From Monarcha castaneiventris obscurior (taxonomy: Eukaryota > Chordata > Aves > Passeriformes > Monarchidae), in assembly GCA_026261815.1 (NCBI GenBank), contig JAMPIT010000230.1:36788501-36852500 (forward strand): a stretch of 64,000 bases of DNA, given 5' to 3'. The notes under the pieces are model-generated. The model made no database searches. It saw only the letters and a list, made by a program, of their open reading frames with translations, and was not told where the DNA came from. This document shows, piece by piece, positions 1 to 9,675 of the stretch (the stretch's first letter is position 1; each line of letters begins with the position of its first letter). A program made the position numbers and the translations under genes.

Positions 1-101
1 TCTCTGGCTCCCCTGCACCAGCCCCCTCCCCAGCAGTGCCTGATGTTGCTGATATTGGGGGGCTGCAGCTGCTCCCTCACACACCGGGGGTTGCCTCCCT
101 C

Positions 102-165
102 TGCTGTGCCGCGTCCCTGCTGTGCCCCATCCCTGCTGTGCCCCGTTCCTGCTGTGCCCTGTCCC
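102..165 (+). repeat. 16-bp minisatellite, 4 copies (unit 1)
   Basis: Tandem repeats of a 16-bp motif close to TGCTGTGCCCCGTCCC, with variation at the CCCC and GTCCC positions. It lies about 1 kb upstream of the coding frame. The same block has 5 copies in unit 2 and 8 in unit 3, so it is a variable-number repeat. Confidence 0.9.
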
Positions 166-1020
166 TGTGGCTGCCACTGCCCCAGGCCAAGCCCTCTGCC
201 CACATTCTGGAAAGGCCGGTCGCCTGTGGCATGTGAACATCAAGATTTGGAGGAGGCCAAGAGGAGCAGGAGGCATAGGATAAGGAGGGACACGAAATGG
301 TTTTTTTGAGTCAGGAGTTCCTCTCCTATTTCTCCTTTTCCCTGCAAGTGTCACCTTCACTCTGTCCCTGCCGGGGTGTCTCAGGCCAGGAGCCACCCGT
401 GGTGTCCACAGTGATCTGGGCCAGCGCTGCCTCGGAGGCACCAGTGGAATAGGGGATGTCCAGGCACGGGCAGCCAGGCTGGCCAGAGGCTCCGGAGGGC
501 TGGCAGCAGTGTCCAGAGAGCCCGGGGAGGAGGCTGGTGCCCCACAGATAAACAATGATCGCCCAGTCCCGTGGCACAGCCAGGGCACCCTCCTGAGCCC
601 TCTCTGGGCCCCACACGGACAGGGGGCTCACCCCAGCCATGCCCAGCCAGCCGTGGCTCAGGCTGAGGAGCAGAGCTCCCCGTGTGCCCCTGCCATGCCC
701 CGGGGCTGGGGCTTCTTCTGCTGCTGGAGGTGCTCGGAGCCGGCAGCCAGGGCAGAGAACTCCCTGGACATGGGGGAACTGCAGCTCCCTTGGTGTCGGC
801 AGCATCTTCTTAGGCCCAAATCAGAGGCTGTTTCCAGCTGGCGCTGCCACAGTGTCCTGGGAGCCCTGGGCTGGACACTGGTGGCACCAGGCCTGTTCCT
901 GGTATGCCCCTTACTCCTGGCAGTGCTTCACTGCCGGGGACTGGGCTCCCATTTTCACTTCCAGGCTTTTCCTGGCCATGAGCACCCTCAGGGCTGAGCC
1001 GGTCCTGCTGCCTCTGAGGC

Positions 1021-1133
1021 GGGCGGGGCGGTGACGGCACAAAGGGGCTGAGTGCTGGCCTGAGGCTGGGCTCTGATGTCACAGGGTGTCCTGGCCCCGG
1101 CACTGTGACATCATCATGCCATTCCTATAAAAG
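1021..1133 (+). promoter_or_regulatory. Promoter of copy 1: GC box, paired CRE-like sites, TATA box
   Basis: Seen: GGGCGGGGCGG at 1,021-1,031 (Sp1-type GC box), TGATGTCA at 1,074-1,081, its exact reverse complement TGACATCA at 1,106-1,113, and TATAAAAG at 1,126-1,133. The octamer is a one-base variant of the CRE bound by CREB/ATF/JUN proteins. The TATA box starts 42 bases before the first in-frame ATG at 1,168. A start site about 25-30 bases after the TATA box would leave a leader of only about 12-17 nt. The same elements occur at the same spacing in all three copies. Confidence 0.8.
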
Positions 1134-1167
1134 CCGGGCCAGCCCCACTGCTGCCAGTGCAGCCGCG

Positions 1168-2430
1168 ATGGGAAGCGCCGCAGCCATGAGCGACGGTGGC
1201 CTCCTGCTCGCTGCATTTGCCCTGCTGCTGCTGCTGGCCACCGTGGCTGTCTGGTGGGCCACTGGCCCCCGGGCACCGCGGGGGCGGCAGGCAGGGACTC
1301 GCAAGGTGCGACAGCGCCCCGTGGTCCGGGCCAGGGGCCCACGGAGGAGCCGAGCAGCCCCTGTGGCTCCCAGGGCCTCCAGGCCTCGGGTGAGCCCTCG
1401 CGAGCGTCCGCACGGTCCTGCGAGCCCCCCGAGCGTCCCCTGCAGCTGCGGCCCCTGCGTGAGCGTGGCCAAGGAGCTGCAGGGGCTGATGCTGCTGCTC
1501 TGGGCTCCGCGGGGGACACCGGCACCGCTCTACGCCGGGATGTGGCGGGCGCTGTGGGCACGGCTGGAGCAGCTGGGCAAGCGTGGCCACCTACCCTGCT
1601 GTGCCTCATCCCACTGCTCCGGGCGCAACCGGCCCTGCAAGAGGCTGCTCCGGCCCACAGTGGCCATTCCTGGGAGAGCCTCTAGCCCGTCAAGGTTATT
1701 CCGCCAGAGAAAGAGCATCCCACAGAGAAGCTTGGGCTGTCAGAGATGCACCATCATTCCTGGAGCCCCGACTGCCTCTGACGGCCTCCAGCCCTGCAAG
1801 ACCCTTCCCGTGTCCGACTGCCGCCCTCCCTCGGAGAATCTCTTTCCCTCTGAGAAGCTCCCTGACGCTCAGACCCCGCATCCCTCTGAGACCCTCCCGA
1901 CAGCCTGCGTTCCCTCCGATATCTGTCAGCCCTTGAAGATCACCCCGCTTCGAAGACCCTTCGCTCTCCACCCGTTCCTGCCGCCCTCCCAGAGCTTTGC
2001 TCCTGGAAGCCTCCATCCCGCCCAGACTCTCCGGAAGCCCTGCCGGCCTGCGCACACTGAGGACCCCCTGGACAGCTCTCCCTGCTCCCTTGGGGATCAC
2101 CAACATCCCATGAAGATCGACACCACCGGCGCATCCCAGAGCATCGACACGGCCTGGGAAAGCCAGGGAGCAGAAATGGGAGCCCAGCTGGAGCCAGAGA
2201 AGCGTTCCCAGGAGCAGGTGGCAGAACCACAAGCGTCCTGCAGCCAGCGGTTTCCACCCCAGGGCTCCCAGGATGCTGCAGCTGAGCCAGCTGGGAACAG
2301 CCCGGGCTTGGTGGCAGAGACGGCCCCCAGGAGACCCTGGAGGTTCACCGGTCTCCAGGAGGCTGCCCCAAGACGGCCACCGTGCCCCAGCCAGGTGTTT
2401 GTGGTGTATGGAGAGCCCTTCTGGGTTTAG
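1168..2430 (+). CDS. Copy 1: unrecognised single-pass, Cys/Pro-rich protein (420 aa)
   Basis: I do not recognise this family. The frame is open and intronless from ATG 1,168, which has G at -3 and +4 and lies just after the TATA box, to TAG 2,430. Residues 10-31 are a Leu/Ala/Val-rich helix ending in Trp-Trp, a signal anchor or uncleaved signal. Residues 34-82 are Arg/Pro-rich. CSCGPC is at 92-97, followed by helices at about 101-112 and 121-140 and a Cys cluster at 144-157. Residues 160-320 are Pro/Ser/Cys-rich with degenerate PSExLP repeats. Residues 330-420 are the best conserved part and end GEPFWV. Positive charge after the helix predicts a cytoplasmic C-terminal body (inference). The order helix, basic linker, CxC..C, leucine-rich helix loosely recalls SPATA31-type proteins, but that is layout only. 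ATG 1,186 is an alternative start. It is probably expressed, since the TATA box and frame are intact. Confidence 0.75.
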   Translation: MGSAAAMSDGGLLLAAFALLLLLATVAVWWATGPRAPRGRQAGTRKVRQRPVVRARGPRRSRAAPVAPRASRPRVSPRERPHGPASPPSVPCSCGPCVSVAKELQGLMLLLWAPRGTPAPLYAGMWRALWARLEQLGKRGHLPCCASSHCSGRNRPCKRLLRPTVAIPGRASSPSRLFRQRKSIPQRSLGCQRCTIIPGAPTASDGLQPCKTLPVSDCRPPSENLFPSEKLPDAQTPHPSETLPTACVPSDICQPLKITPLRRPFALHPFLPPSQSFAPGSLHPAQTLRKPCRPAHTEDPLDSSPCSLGDHQHPMKIDTTGASQSIDTAWESQGAEMGAQLEPEKRSQEQVAEPQASCSQRFPPQGSQDAAAEPAGNSPGLVAETAPRRPWRFTGLQEAAPRRPPCPSQVFVVYGEPFWV

Positions 2431-3168
2431 TGTTAAATAGATTAGGATTTCCCCAAAGAGCTGTCTGAGTGTTCTTGCTGCTCTGCATTTGACTGCGAGA
2501 GGGCCCCTTTCTTCCCAGGGACTGCCTCAGTGCTGGCTTTGGATTCAGGCTGGGAATGCTGTGGAATGCTGAACTACCCGATTGGATTTAAAGTCCTATT
2601 TCTTGTCTGGGGCTGAGCAGCTTTCAGTCGCCCCCCCTCATAGGTATTTTTTCCAAGTGCACCTGGTGCCACAGCTCTTTCTCATCCTGCTGGGAGCAGT
2701 AGCACAGTGGATTACACGGGGTTTAGGAGCTGAGCTGCTGCCATGGAGGTGCCCGGTGTGTCAGGGAGCTCCAAGTCCCTGCTGTGCTGACGATCCAGTG
2801 CTGGACACAGCACTCCAGAGGCGCCTCCGGGGCTGGGCAGGGTCCCTCTCTGAGCTGCTGGGAATGCACTTCCCTATGCCCCCAGGATCCCACTGGCCTC
2901 CTTGGCCCCAGGACAAGCGGCTGGCAAGGGCAGCTCGTTGTCCCCCAGGGCCTCCAGCTCCTTCCCCACAGAGCTGCTCCAGCAGCTCCCCACCAGCCAC
3001 CAGCCTGTGCTGCTGCCCGGGGTTTTTCCTCCCCAGCTGCAGGATCTACCTTGGCATTTGTTGAGTTTCAGAATGTTCCTCTCTGCCCATCTCTTTGATC
3101 TGTCAAGGGCCACACAGCCCTCGGGGGCATCGGCCACTCCTGGGGGCTTTGTGTCATCTGAGAGCTCG

Positions 3169-4009
3169 TGTTATGAAAATATGATAATTCCAGATATCAA
3201 ACTAAATAAAAACGGTTTATTTAACGATTAAAAAAACTGGGACCGAAAAAACTCAATAAACCACGTAAAAAATAAAGTCAGGGATCCCCACGATTTGAAG
3301 ACGGTTTACAGCTGGTCAGGCTCTTAAAAACCTGGGCAAAGCTTTTGTTTTTCTCGGAGCTGAGCTGCTTAAAAAGCAGTAGAAGTTGGAAAATGGCCTG
3401 GGATGCTCCGAGGCCCTCTTCGCTTGCTGATCCGGCGAGAAAGAGAAAGGGCTTTGAATTTCGGCTTCAGTTATAGGATCGAGACTCCGCCTAGTTTCCC
3501 TCCTAGTCCTGCTTCTCCGTCCCGCAGTGATTGGTTGTCTCCTGTCCAAGCCCTGGTGACAGGCTTCTAGTTCTTAGCCAATGGCTCGTTGGCTTTTTTA
3601 GGGGATTGACATCTCAGTGTCTATGGCAGGGAGATAGATACCTGCATTTTGCGAGGCTGGAGCAGCTCCGGTGTCTGTGGCAGGAGACGAACTCATTTAA
3701 ATGCGTGGTTTCTACGACGCCGGCTGCAGATTTCTTATCTGGCTGCTAAAAACAGGGTGTGTCCACTTGCAAGGCATAAGACTTTGGAATATAAAGCAGG
3801 TAACACTAAACTACAGCTCTTAAAACTATTTAAACACTCTTAAAACATTTTCATAACTGTCTAAATAAAGGATTCAGTTAATTTTACATTTTAATTATAG
3901 TAACTTTTCCTAAAACTATTCTTTAGTAACTCTTTTACTCTTCTTTAATAAATAACTCTGACACTGGATGTGAGATGATGCAAAAGTCTTAAAGGATTCA
4001 TGAATAACA
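3169..4009. mobile_element. Solo LTR A of an endogenous retrovirus
   Basis: An 841-bp insertion in the spacer between copies 1 and 2. Its ends are inverted: TGTTAT at 3,169 and ATAACA ending at 4,009. The flanks are GCTCG (3,164-3,168) and GCTTG (4,010-4,014), a 5-bp target duplication with one change. The corresponding spacer at about 8,460 reads straight through without it, giving the empty site. It has AT-rich stretches with several AATAAA or TTTATT motifs. No retroviral genes are present, so it is a solo LTR left by LTR-LTR recombination. Confidence 0.88.
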
Positions 4010-4556
4010 GCTTGCATTGACCCCTCCATCCCATTCATGGATGGACAAATTATTCAACAGCTAGTGCTGACCCTTGGGGGACACCGCTCGTGAGAGGCCT
4101 CTGGCACGTGCTCCTCAGCCAGTGCCCAGCCCGTCCCACCTTCCCCTCAGCCAGCCCACACTGCCCGGCTCTGCCCATGAGGATTCCATCGGAGCAAGTG
4201 TCAAAGCCTTGCTGCAGCCAGGAGAGACAATGTCCAGTGCTGTCCCCTCATCCATCCAGGGGGCTGTTCCTTTGAGCAAGGCCATCGCGTGCCTCAGACA
4301 CCACTTGCCTTTAATGAACCCACGCTGGCTATTCCTGAGGACGCTCTGGGCCACTTCTGTCCCCCCCGGCCACCCGTTCCACACCCGACACCACCCCTGT
4401 GGCCCCTTCCCCAGCCCCTGCCAGCTCACCTGGCCACAGCAAGTACCACGTCCCCACTCTGGCTCCCCTGCACCAGCCCCCTCCCCAGCAGTGCCTGATG
4501 TTGCTGCTTTGGGGGGGCTGCAGCTGCTCCCTCACACACCGGGGTTTGCCTCCCTC

Positions 4557-4636
4557 TGCTGTGCCCCGTCCCTGCTGTGCCCCGTCCCTGCTGTGCCCCA
4601 TCCCTGCTGTGCCCCGTTCCTGCTGTGTCCTGTCCC
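4557..4636 (+). repeat. 16-bp minisatellite, 5 copies (unit 2)
   Basis: Same 16-bp motif and same relative position as the 4-copy block of unit 1. The copy-number change is 16 bases, which is not a multiple of three. This argues against the block being translated. Confidence 0.9.
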
Positions 4637-5496
4637 TGTGGCTGCCACAGCCCCAGGCCAAGCCCTCTGCCCACATTCTGGAAAGGCTGGTCCCCTGTGG
4701 CATGTGAACATCAAGATTTGGAGGAGGCCAAGAGTAGCAGGAGGCACAGGAAAAGGAAATGTGGGGACACAGAATGGTTTGTTTGACCCACGGGTTTGTC
4801 TCCAAATTCTCCTTTCCCTGCAAGTGTCACCTTCCCTCTGTCCCTGCCGGGGAGTCTCAGGCCAGGAGCCACCTGTGGTGTCCATAGTGATCTGGGCCAT
4901 CGCAGCCTCGGAGGAACCAGTGGGATGGGGGATGTCCAGGCAAGGGCATCCAGGCTGGCCAGAGGCTCAGGAGAGCTGGCAGCAGTGCCCAGAGAGCCCA
5001 GGGAGAAGGCTGGTGACCCACAGATAAACAATGATCCTCCAGTCCCGTGGCACAGCCAGGGCACCCTCCTGAGCCCTCTCTGGGCCCCAGACGGGCAGGG
5101 GGCTCACCCCGGCCATGCCCAGCCAGCCGTGGCTCAGGCTGGGGAGCAGAGCTCCCCGTGTATTCCTGCCATGCTCCGGGGCTGGGGCTTCTCCTGCTGC
5201 TGGAGGTGCTCGGAGCCAGCAGCCAGGGCAAGGAGCTCCCTGGATGTGGGGGAACTGCAGCTCCCTTGGTGTCTCCAGCATCTTCTCAGGCCCAGAGCAG
5301 AGGCTGTTCCCAGCTGGCACTGCCACAGCGTCCTGGGAGCCCTGGGCTGGACACTGGTGGCACCAGGCCTGTTCCTGGGGTGCCCCATGCTCCTTGCAGT
5401 TCTTCACTGCCGGGGACTGGGCTCCCATTTTCACTTCCAGGCTTTTCCTGGCCATGAGCACCCTCAGGGCTGGGCCGGTCCTGCTGCCCTCGAGGC

Positions 5497-5609
5497 GGGC
5501 GGGGCGGTGACGGCAAAAAGGAGCTGAGCGCTGGCCTGAGGCCGGGCTCTGATGTCACAGGGTGTCCTGGCCCCGGCACTGTGACATCACCATGCCATTC
5601 CTATAAAAG
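5497..5609 (+). promoter_or_regulatory. Promoter of copy 2
   Basis: Same elements as in copy 1: GC box 5,497-5,507, TGATGTCA 5,550-5,557, TGACATCA 5,582-5,589, TATAAAAG 5,602-5,609. The spacing to the ATG at 5,644 is unchanged. Identical octamers and TATA box suggest that all copies respond to the same factors. Confidence 0.8.
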
Positions 5610-5643
5610 CCGGGCCAGCCCCACCGCTGCCAGTGCAGCCGCG

Positions 5644-6876
5644 ATGGGAAGCGCCACAGCCATGAGCGACGGTGGCCTCCTGCTCGCTGCATTTGCCCTG
5701 CTGCTGCTGCTGGCCACCGTGGCTGTCTGGTGGGCCATTGGCCCCCGGGCACCGCAGGGGCGGCAGGCAGGGACTCGCAAGGGGCCACAGCGCCCCGGGG
5801 TCCGGGCCAGGGGCCCACAGAGGAGCCGAGCAGCCCCTGTGTGTTCCAGGGCCTCCAGGCCTCCGGCGAGCCCCCGGAGCGTCCCCTGCAGCTGCGGCCC
5901 CTGCGTGAGCGTGGCCAAGGAGCTGCAGGGGCTGATGCTGCTGCTCTGGGCTCCGCGGGGGACACCGGCACCGCTCTACGCCGGGATGTGGCGGGCGCTG
6001 TGGGCACGGCTGGAGCAGCTGGGCAAGCGTGGCCACCTGCCCTGCTGTGCCTCGTCCTGCTGCTCTGGGCACACCCGGCCCTGCAAGAGGCTGCTCCTGC
6101 CCGCAATGGCCTTCCCTGGGAAATCCTCCAGGCCATCAAGGTTGTTCTGCCGGAGAAAGACCATCCCTCCAAGAAGCTTGGGCTGTCAGATATCTGCCAT
6201 CTTTCCAGGAGCCTCGACTGCCTCTGACGGCCTCCAGCCCTGCAGGACCCTTCCTGAGTCCGACCACCACCCTTCCTCGGAGAAGCTCCCTCCCTCGGAG
6301 ACGGTCCCTGACGCTCAGACCCCGCATCCCTCTGAGACCCTCCCGACAGCCTGCGTTCCCTCTCAGATCCGCCAGCCCTTGAAGATCACCCCGCTTCGCA
6401 GACCCTTCGCTCTCCGCCAGTTCCTGCCTCCCTCCCAAAGCGTTGCACCTGGAAGCCTCCATCCCACCCAGACTCTCACGCAGCCCTGCCAGCCTGCGCA
6501 CACTGAGGAACCCCTGGACAGCTCTCCCTGCTCCCTTGGGGATCACCAACATCCCATGGAGATGGACACCACCGGCGCATCCCAGAGCATCGACGCGGCC
6601 TGGGAAAGCCAGGGAGCAGAAATGGGAGCCCAGCTGGAGCCAGAGAAGCGTTCCCAGGAGCAGGTGGCAGAACCACAAGCGTCCTGCAGCCAGCGGTGTC
6701 CATCCCAGGGCTCCCAGGATGCTGCAGCTGAGCCAGCTGGGAACAGCCCAGGCTTGGTGGCAGAGACGGCCCCCAGGAGACCCTGGAGGTTCACCGGTCT
6801 CCAGGAGGCTGCCCCAAGACAGCCACCGTGCCCCAGCCAGGCATTTGTGGTGTATGGAGAGCCCTTCTGGGTTTAG
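5644..6876 (+). CDS. Copy 2: same unrecognised family (410 aa, 10-residue in-frame deletion)
   Basis: An intronless frame from ATG 5,644 to TAG 6,876, colinear with copy 1. It differs in length by one 30-base in-frame deletion in the Arg/Pro-rich linker (about residue 76), which removes the block around RERPHG found in copies 1 and 3. The transmembrane helix (10-31), CSCGPC (82-87), the two helices, the Cys cluster and the GEPFWV end are all kept. The only length change is a multiple of three and there are no internal stops, so the frame is probably under constraint. Substitutions crowd the middle, around the PSExLP repeats. The 3' spacer holds solo LTR B about 460 bases past the stop. I see no canonical AATAAA on this strand between the stop and LTR B. 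Function is unknown; a role in the membrane of a particular cell type is inference only. Confidence 0.75.
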   Translation: MGSATAMSDGGLLLAAFALLLLLATVAVWWAIGPRAPQGRQAGTRKGPQRPGVRARGPQRSRAAPVCSRASRPPASPRSVPCSCGPCVSVAKELQGLMLLLWAPRGTPAPLYAGMWRALWARLEQLGKRGHLPCCASSCCSGHTRPCKRLLLPAMAFPGKSSRPSRLFCRRKTIPPRSLGCQISAIFPGASTASDGLQPCRTLPESDHHPSSEKLPPSETVPDAQTPHPSETLPTACVPSQIRQPLKITPLRRPFALRQFLPPSQSVAPGSLHPTQTLTQPCQPAHTEEPLDSSPCSLGDHQHPMEMDTTGASQSIDAAWESQGAEMGAQLEPEKRSQEQVAEPQASCSQRCPSQGSQDAAAEPAGNSPGLVAETAPRRPWRFTGLQEAAPRQPPCPSQAFVVYGEPFWV

Positions 6877-7334
6877 TGTTAAATAGATTAGGATTCCCCC
6901 AAAGAGCTGTTTGAGTGTTCTTGCTGCTCTGCATTTGACTGCTAGAGGGCCCCTTTCTTCCCAGGGACTGCCTCAGTGCTGGCCTTGGATTCAGGCTGGG
7001 AATGCTGTGGAATGCTGAACTACCCGATTGGATTTAAAGTCCTATTTCTTGTCTGGGGCTGAGCAGCTTTCGGTTGCACCCCTCACAGGTATTTTTTCCA
7101 AGTGCACCTGGTGCCACAGCCCTTTCTCATCCTGCTGGGAGCAGTAGCACTGTGGATTACACAGGGTTTAGGAGCTGAGCTGCTGCCATGGAGGTGCCCG
7201 ATGTGTCAGGACACTGTGAGCTCCAAGTCTGTGCTGTCCTGATGATCCAGAGCTGGACACAGTACTCCAGAGGTGCCCCCGGGGCTGGGCAGGGTTCCTC
7301 CCTGACCTGCTGGGAATACACTTCCCTATGCCCC

Positions 7335-8168
7335 TGTTAAGATCTAGTTTTAAGGTTGCTAGAAATTCCTCTGCCCCAATTAAGGTGTAAATGAGACCAT
7401 ATGCCAGTGACAATAGGAAAGGTTTTATTTGATGGTAAATATGAGAGAGACAGACAGAGAAAAAGAAAAAAAGATGTAGAAAATAGTTGGGGGGGACAGA
7501 AAGAGAGACAGAGACAGAATCAGGAAAGTATCACCACTCCGTGGATCCTAGGATGTTCCGGTGATCCTCTGCAGCTGGTCTTCTTGGTGGTGAAGGTCCC
7601 CTCCAAAGAAGCAGAGAACCTGGTATATTTATATGCTCAGGCCAGGCAGCCATGTCCGGACATGTCCCCCTGGAGGAGGGGGATGCAGTCTCTTACAGCA
7701 GGCTCTGGGTCTGTTGCATCACCTGCAGTCCTGTGGGGCCAAGCCCCCCACATGAAAGTCCCGTGGATGTGGCCTGTGGGGCTGGGGGTTCCAGAGCTGG
7801 GCCAGTTTGTGTAATCGGAGGATGGCTGTTTATTGCCTCTCACCAGAGGTTACACCATGCACCCAAAACCTCCTCCTCCTCCTCCCTCAGCTGGGGGGAG
7901 TCTGTGTAAACCTGGCTTCTGTGAGCTGTGTTCTCCCCCCACCCCAAACATGGCCAGGGATAGTTGCAGTTGGTGGCATCCTTTGTGGATGCATACCTTT
8001 CCCTCAGCCTGAGATGACTGAACAATGAGTTTCCCTTTATCTAATCAGCAGTTTGACTTTCAGTCCAAAGTCCCAGTCTTCAGAGAGGCTCCTTCACTTG
8101 TAGCTTCTTTATAATGAGCAAAACTTCATATCAATGTTTGAGGCATGAACTATTTTCAGTCTCTGACA
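7335..8168 (-). mobile_element. Solo LTR B of an endogenous retrovirus
   Basis: An 834-bp insertion with TGTTA...TGACA ends. It is flanked by the perfect 5-bp duplication GCCCC (7,330-7,334 and 8,169-8,173). Copy 1 shows the uninterrupted target at about 2,875-2,890. On the minus strand there is a TATA-like motif (complement of 7,624-7,633) and an AATAAA (complement of 7,424-7,429) about 200 bases downstream, so transcription would run leftward. No coding remnant was seen. It looks unlike LTRs A and C and is probably a different family. Confidence 0.88.
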
Positions 8169-8645
8169 GCCCCCAGGATCCCACTGGCCTCCTTGGCCCC
8201 AGGACACGCGGCTGGCAAGGGCAGCTCGTTGTCCCCCAGGGCCTCCAGCTCCTTCCCCACAGAGCTGCTCCAGCAGCTCCCCATCAGCCTGTGCTGCTGC
8301 CCAGGTTTGTTCCTCCCCAGCTGCAGGATCTACCTTTGCGTTTGTTGAGTTTCAGAATGTTCCTCTCTGCCCATCTCTTTGATCTGTCCAGGTCCCTCTG
8401 ATGGGCCACACAGCCCTCGGGGGAATTGGCCACTCCTGGGGGCTTTGTGTCCCCAGAGAGCTCGCATTGGCCCCTCCATCTCAGTCACGGATGGACAAAT
8501 TATTCAACAGCCCGTGCTGACCCTTGGGGGACACCGCTCGGGAGAGGCCTCTGGCATGTGCCCCTCAGCCACTGCCCAGCCCGTCCCACCGTCCCCTCAG
8601 CCAGCCCACACTGCCCGGCTCTGCCCATGAGGATTCCATCAGAGC

Positions 8646-9181
8646 TGTGGAGGCCAGTGAGCCTTTGGCTCAGGAATCCTCTGCACTCCCTTGGAGGAGA
8701 GAAGCATGAGGGCAGAAGGACTAAGAGATAAGAAACTTCTCTCTAGGTTAGGGTGAGAAGACTGAACCACCCCCAGCATGCCTTGTTTCTATATGGTAAT
8801 ACCTTGTATTCAGTTGGTAAATTGGGTTCTACCCCACCCCTTGCTTTTCCCATAAAAATGGCCCAGGATCTGCCCTGAATTAGGGAGTCGATGTCCCTGG
8901 CCTCCCCTTCCCAGGGACTTCTGGAAAATAAAGCTGCCTCTGTGGAACTGCCACACACGGCTCCTGTCTCTCTGTCCCCGAGTTTGCCTCCCCTGGTCTC
9001 TCAGAGAGCTGAAATCACAAGAGCTGAAATCACTTGTAGCCGAGAAATTGCTACACTTTCTGAGATCACCCGCTGTGCAGGGAGGCTGCCTCGGCCCCTA
9101 GAAGAGCTGTTCTTTGCTGGACACTCTTGCTAGGAAGGTCCTGGCTTTTGGTGCCTAACCAGCACCCTACCTCCTGCAACA
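8646..9181 (+). mobile_element. Solo LTR C of an endogenous retrovirus
   Basis: A 536-bp insertion starting TGTGGAGG and ending GCAACA. It has a perfect 6-bp target duplication CAGAGC (8,640-8,645 and 9,182-9,187). Copy 2 carries the empty site at about 4,190. It has a TATA-like CATAAAAA at 8,851 and AATAAA at 8,927-8,932, giving U3-R-U5 in + orientation. A 6-bp duplication is usual for ERVK (beta-like) integrases, so that class is likely. Confidence 0.9.
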
Positions 9182-9547
9182 CAGAGCAAGTGTCGAAGCC
9201 TTGCTGCGGCCAGGAGAGACAACGTCCAGTGCTGTCCCCTCATCCATCCAGGGGCGCTTCCTTTGAGCAAGGCCATCGCGTGCCTCAGACACCACTTGCC
9301 TTTAATGAAGCCACGCTGACTATTCCTGAGGACACTCTGGGCCACCTCTGTCCCCCCCGGCCACCCATTCCACACCCGACACCACCCCTGTGGCCCCTTC
9401 CCCAGCCCCTGCCAGCTCACCTGGCCACAGTGAGGACCATGTCCCCCCTCTGGCTCCCCTGCACCAGCCCCCTCCCCAGCAGTGCCTGATGTTGCTGCTT
9501 TCGGGGGGCTGCAGCTGCTCCCTCACACACCGGGGTTTGCCTCCCTC

Positions 9548-9675
9548 TGCTGTGCCGCGTCCCTGCTGTGCCCTGTCCCTGCTGTGCCCCGTTCCTGCTG
9601 TGCCCTGTCCCTGCTGTGCCGCATCCCTGCTGTGCCCCGTCCCTGCTGTGCCCCGTCCCTGCTGTGCCCTGTCCC
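9548..9675 (+). repeat. 16-bp minisatellite, 8 copies (unit 3)
   Basis: The longest of the three homologous blocks, made of interspersed CCCCGTCCC, CCTGTCCC and CGCATCCC variants. It has twice as many copies as unit 1. Confidence 0.9.

Noticed and set aside
1384..1392. GGGTGAGCCC inside copy 1 as a splice donor
   Set aside because: The GT is not kept in copies 2 and 3, and reading through keeps a full-length conserved protein.
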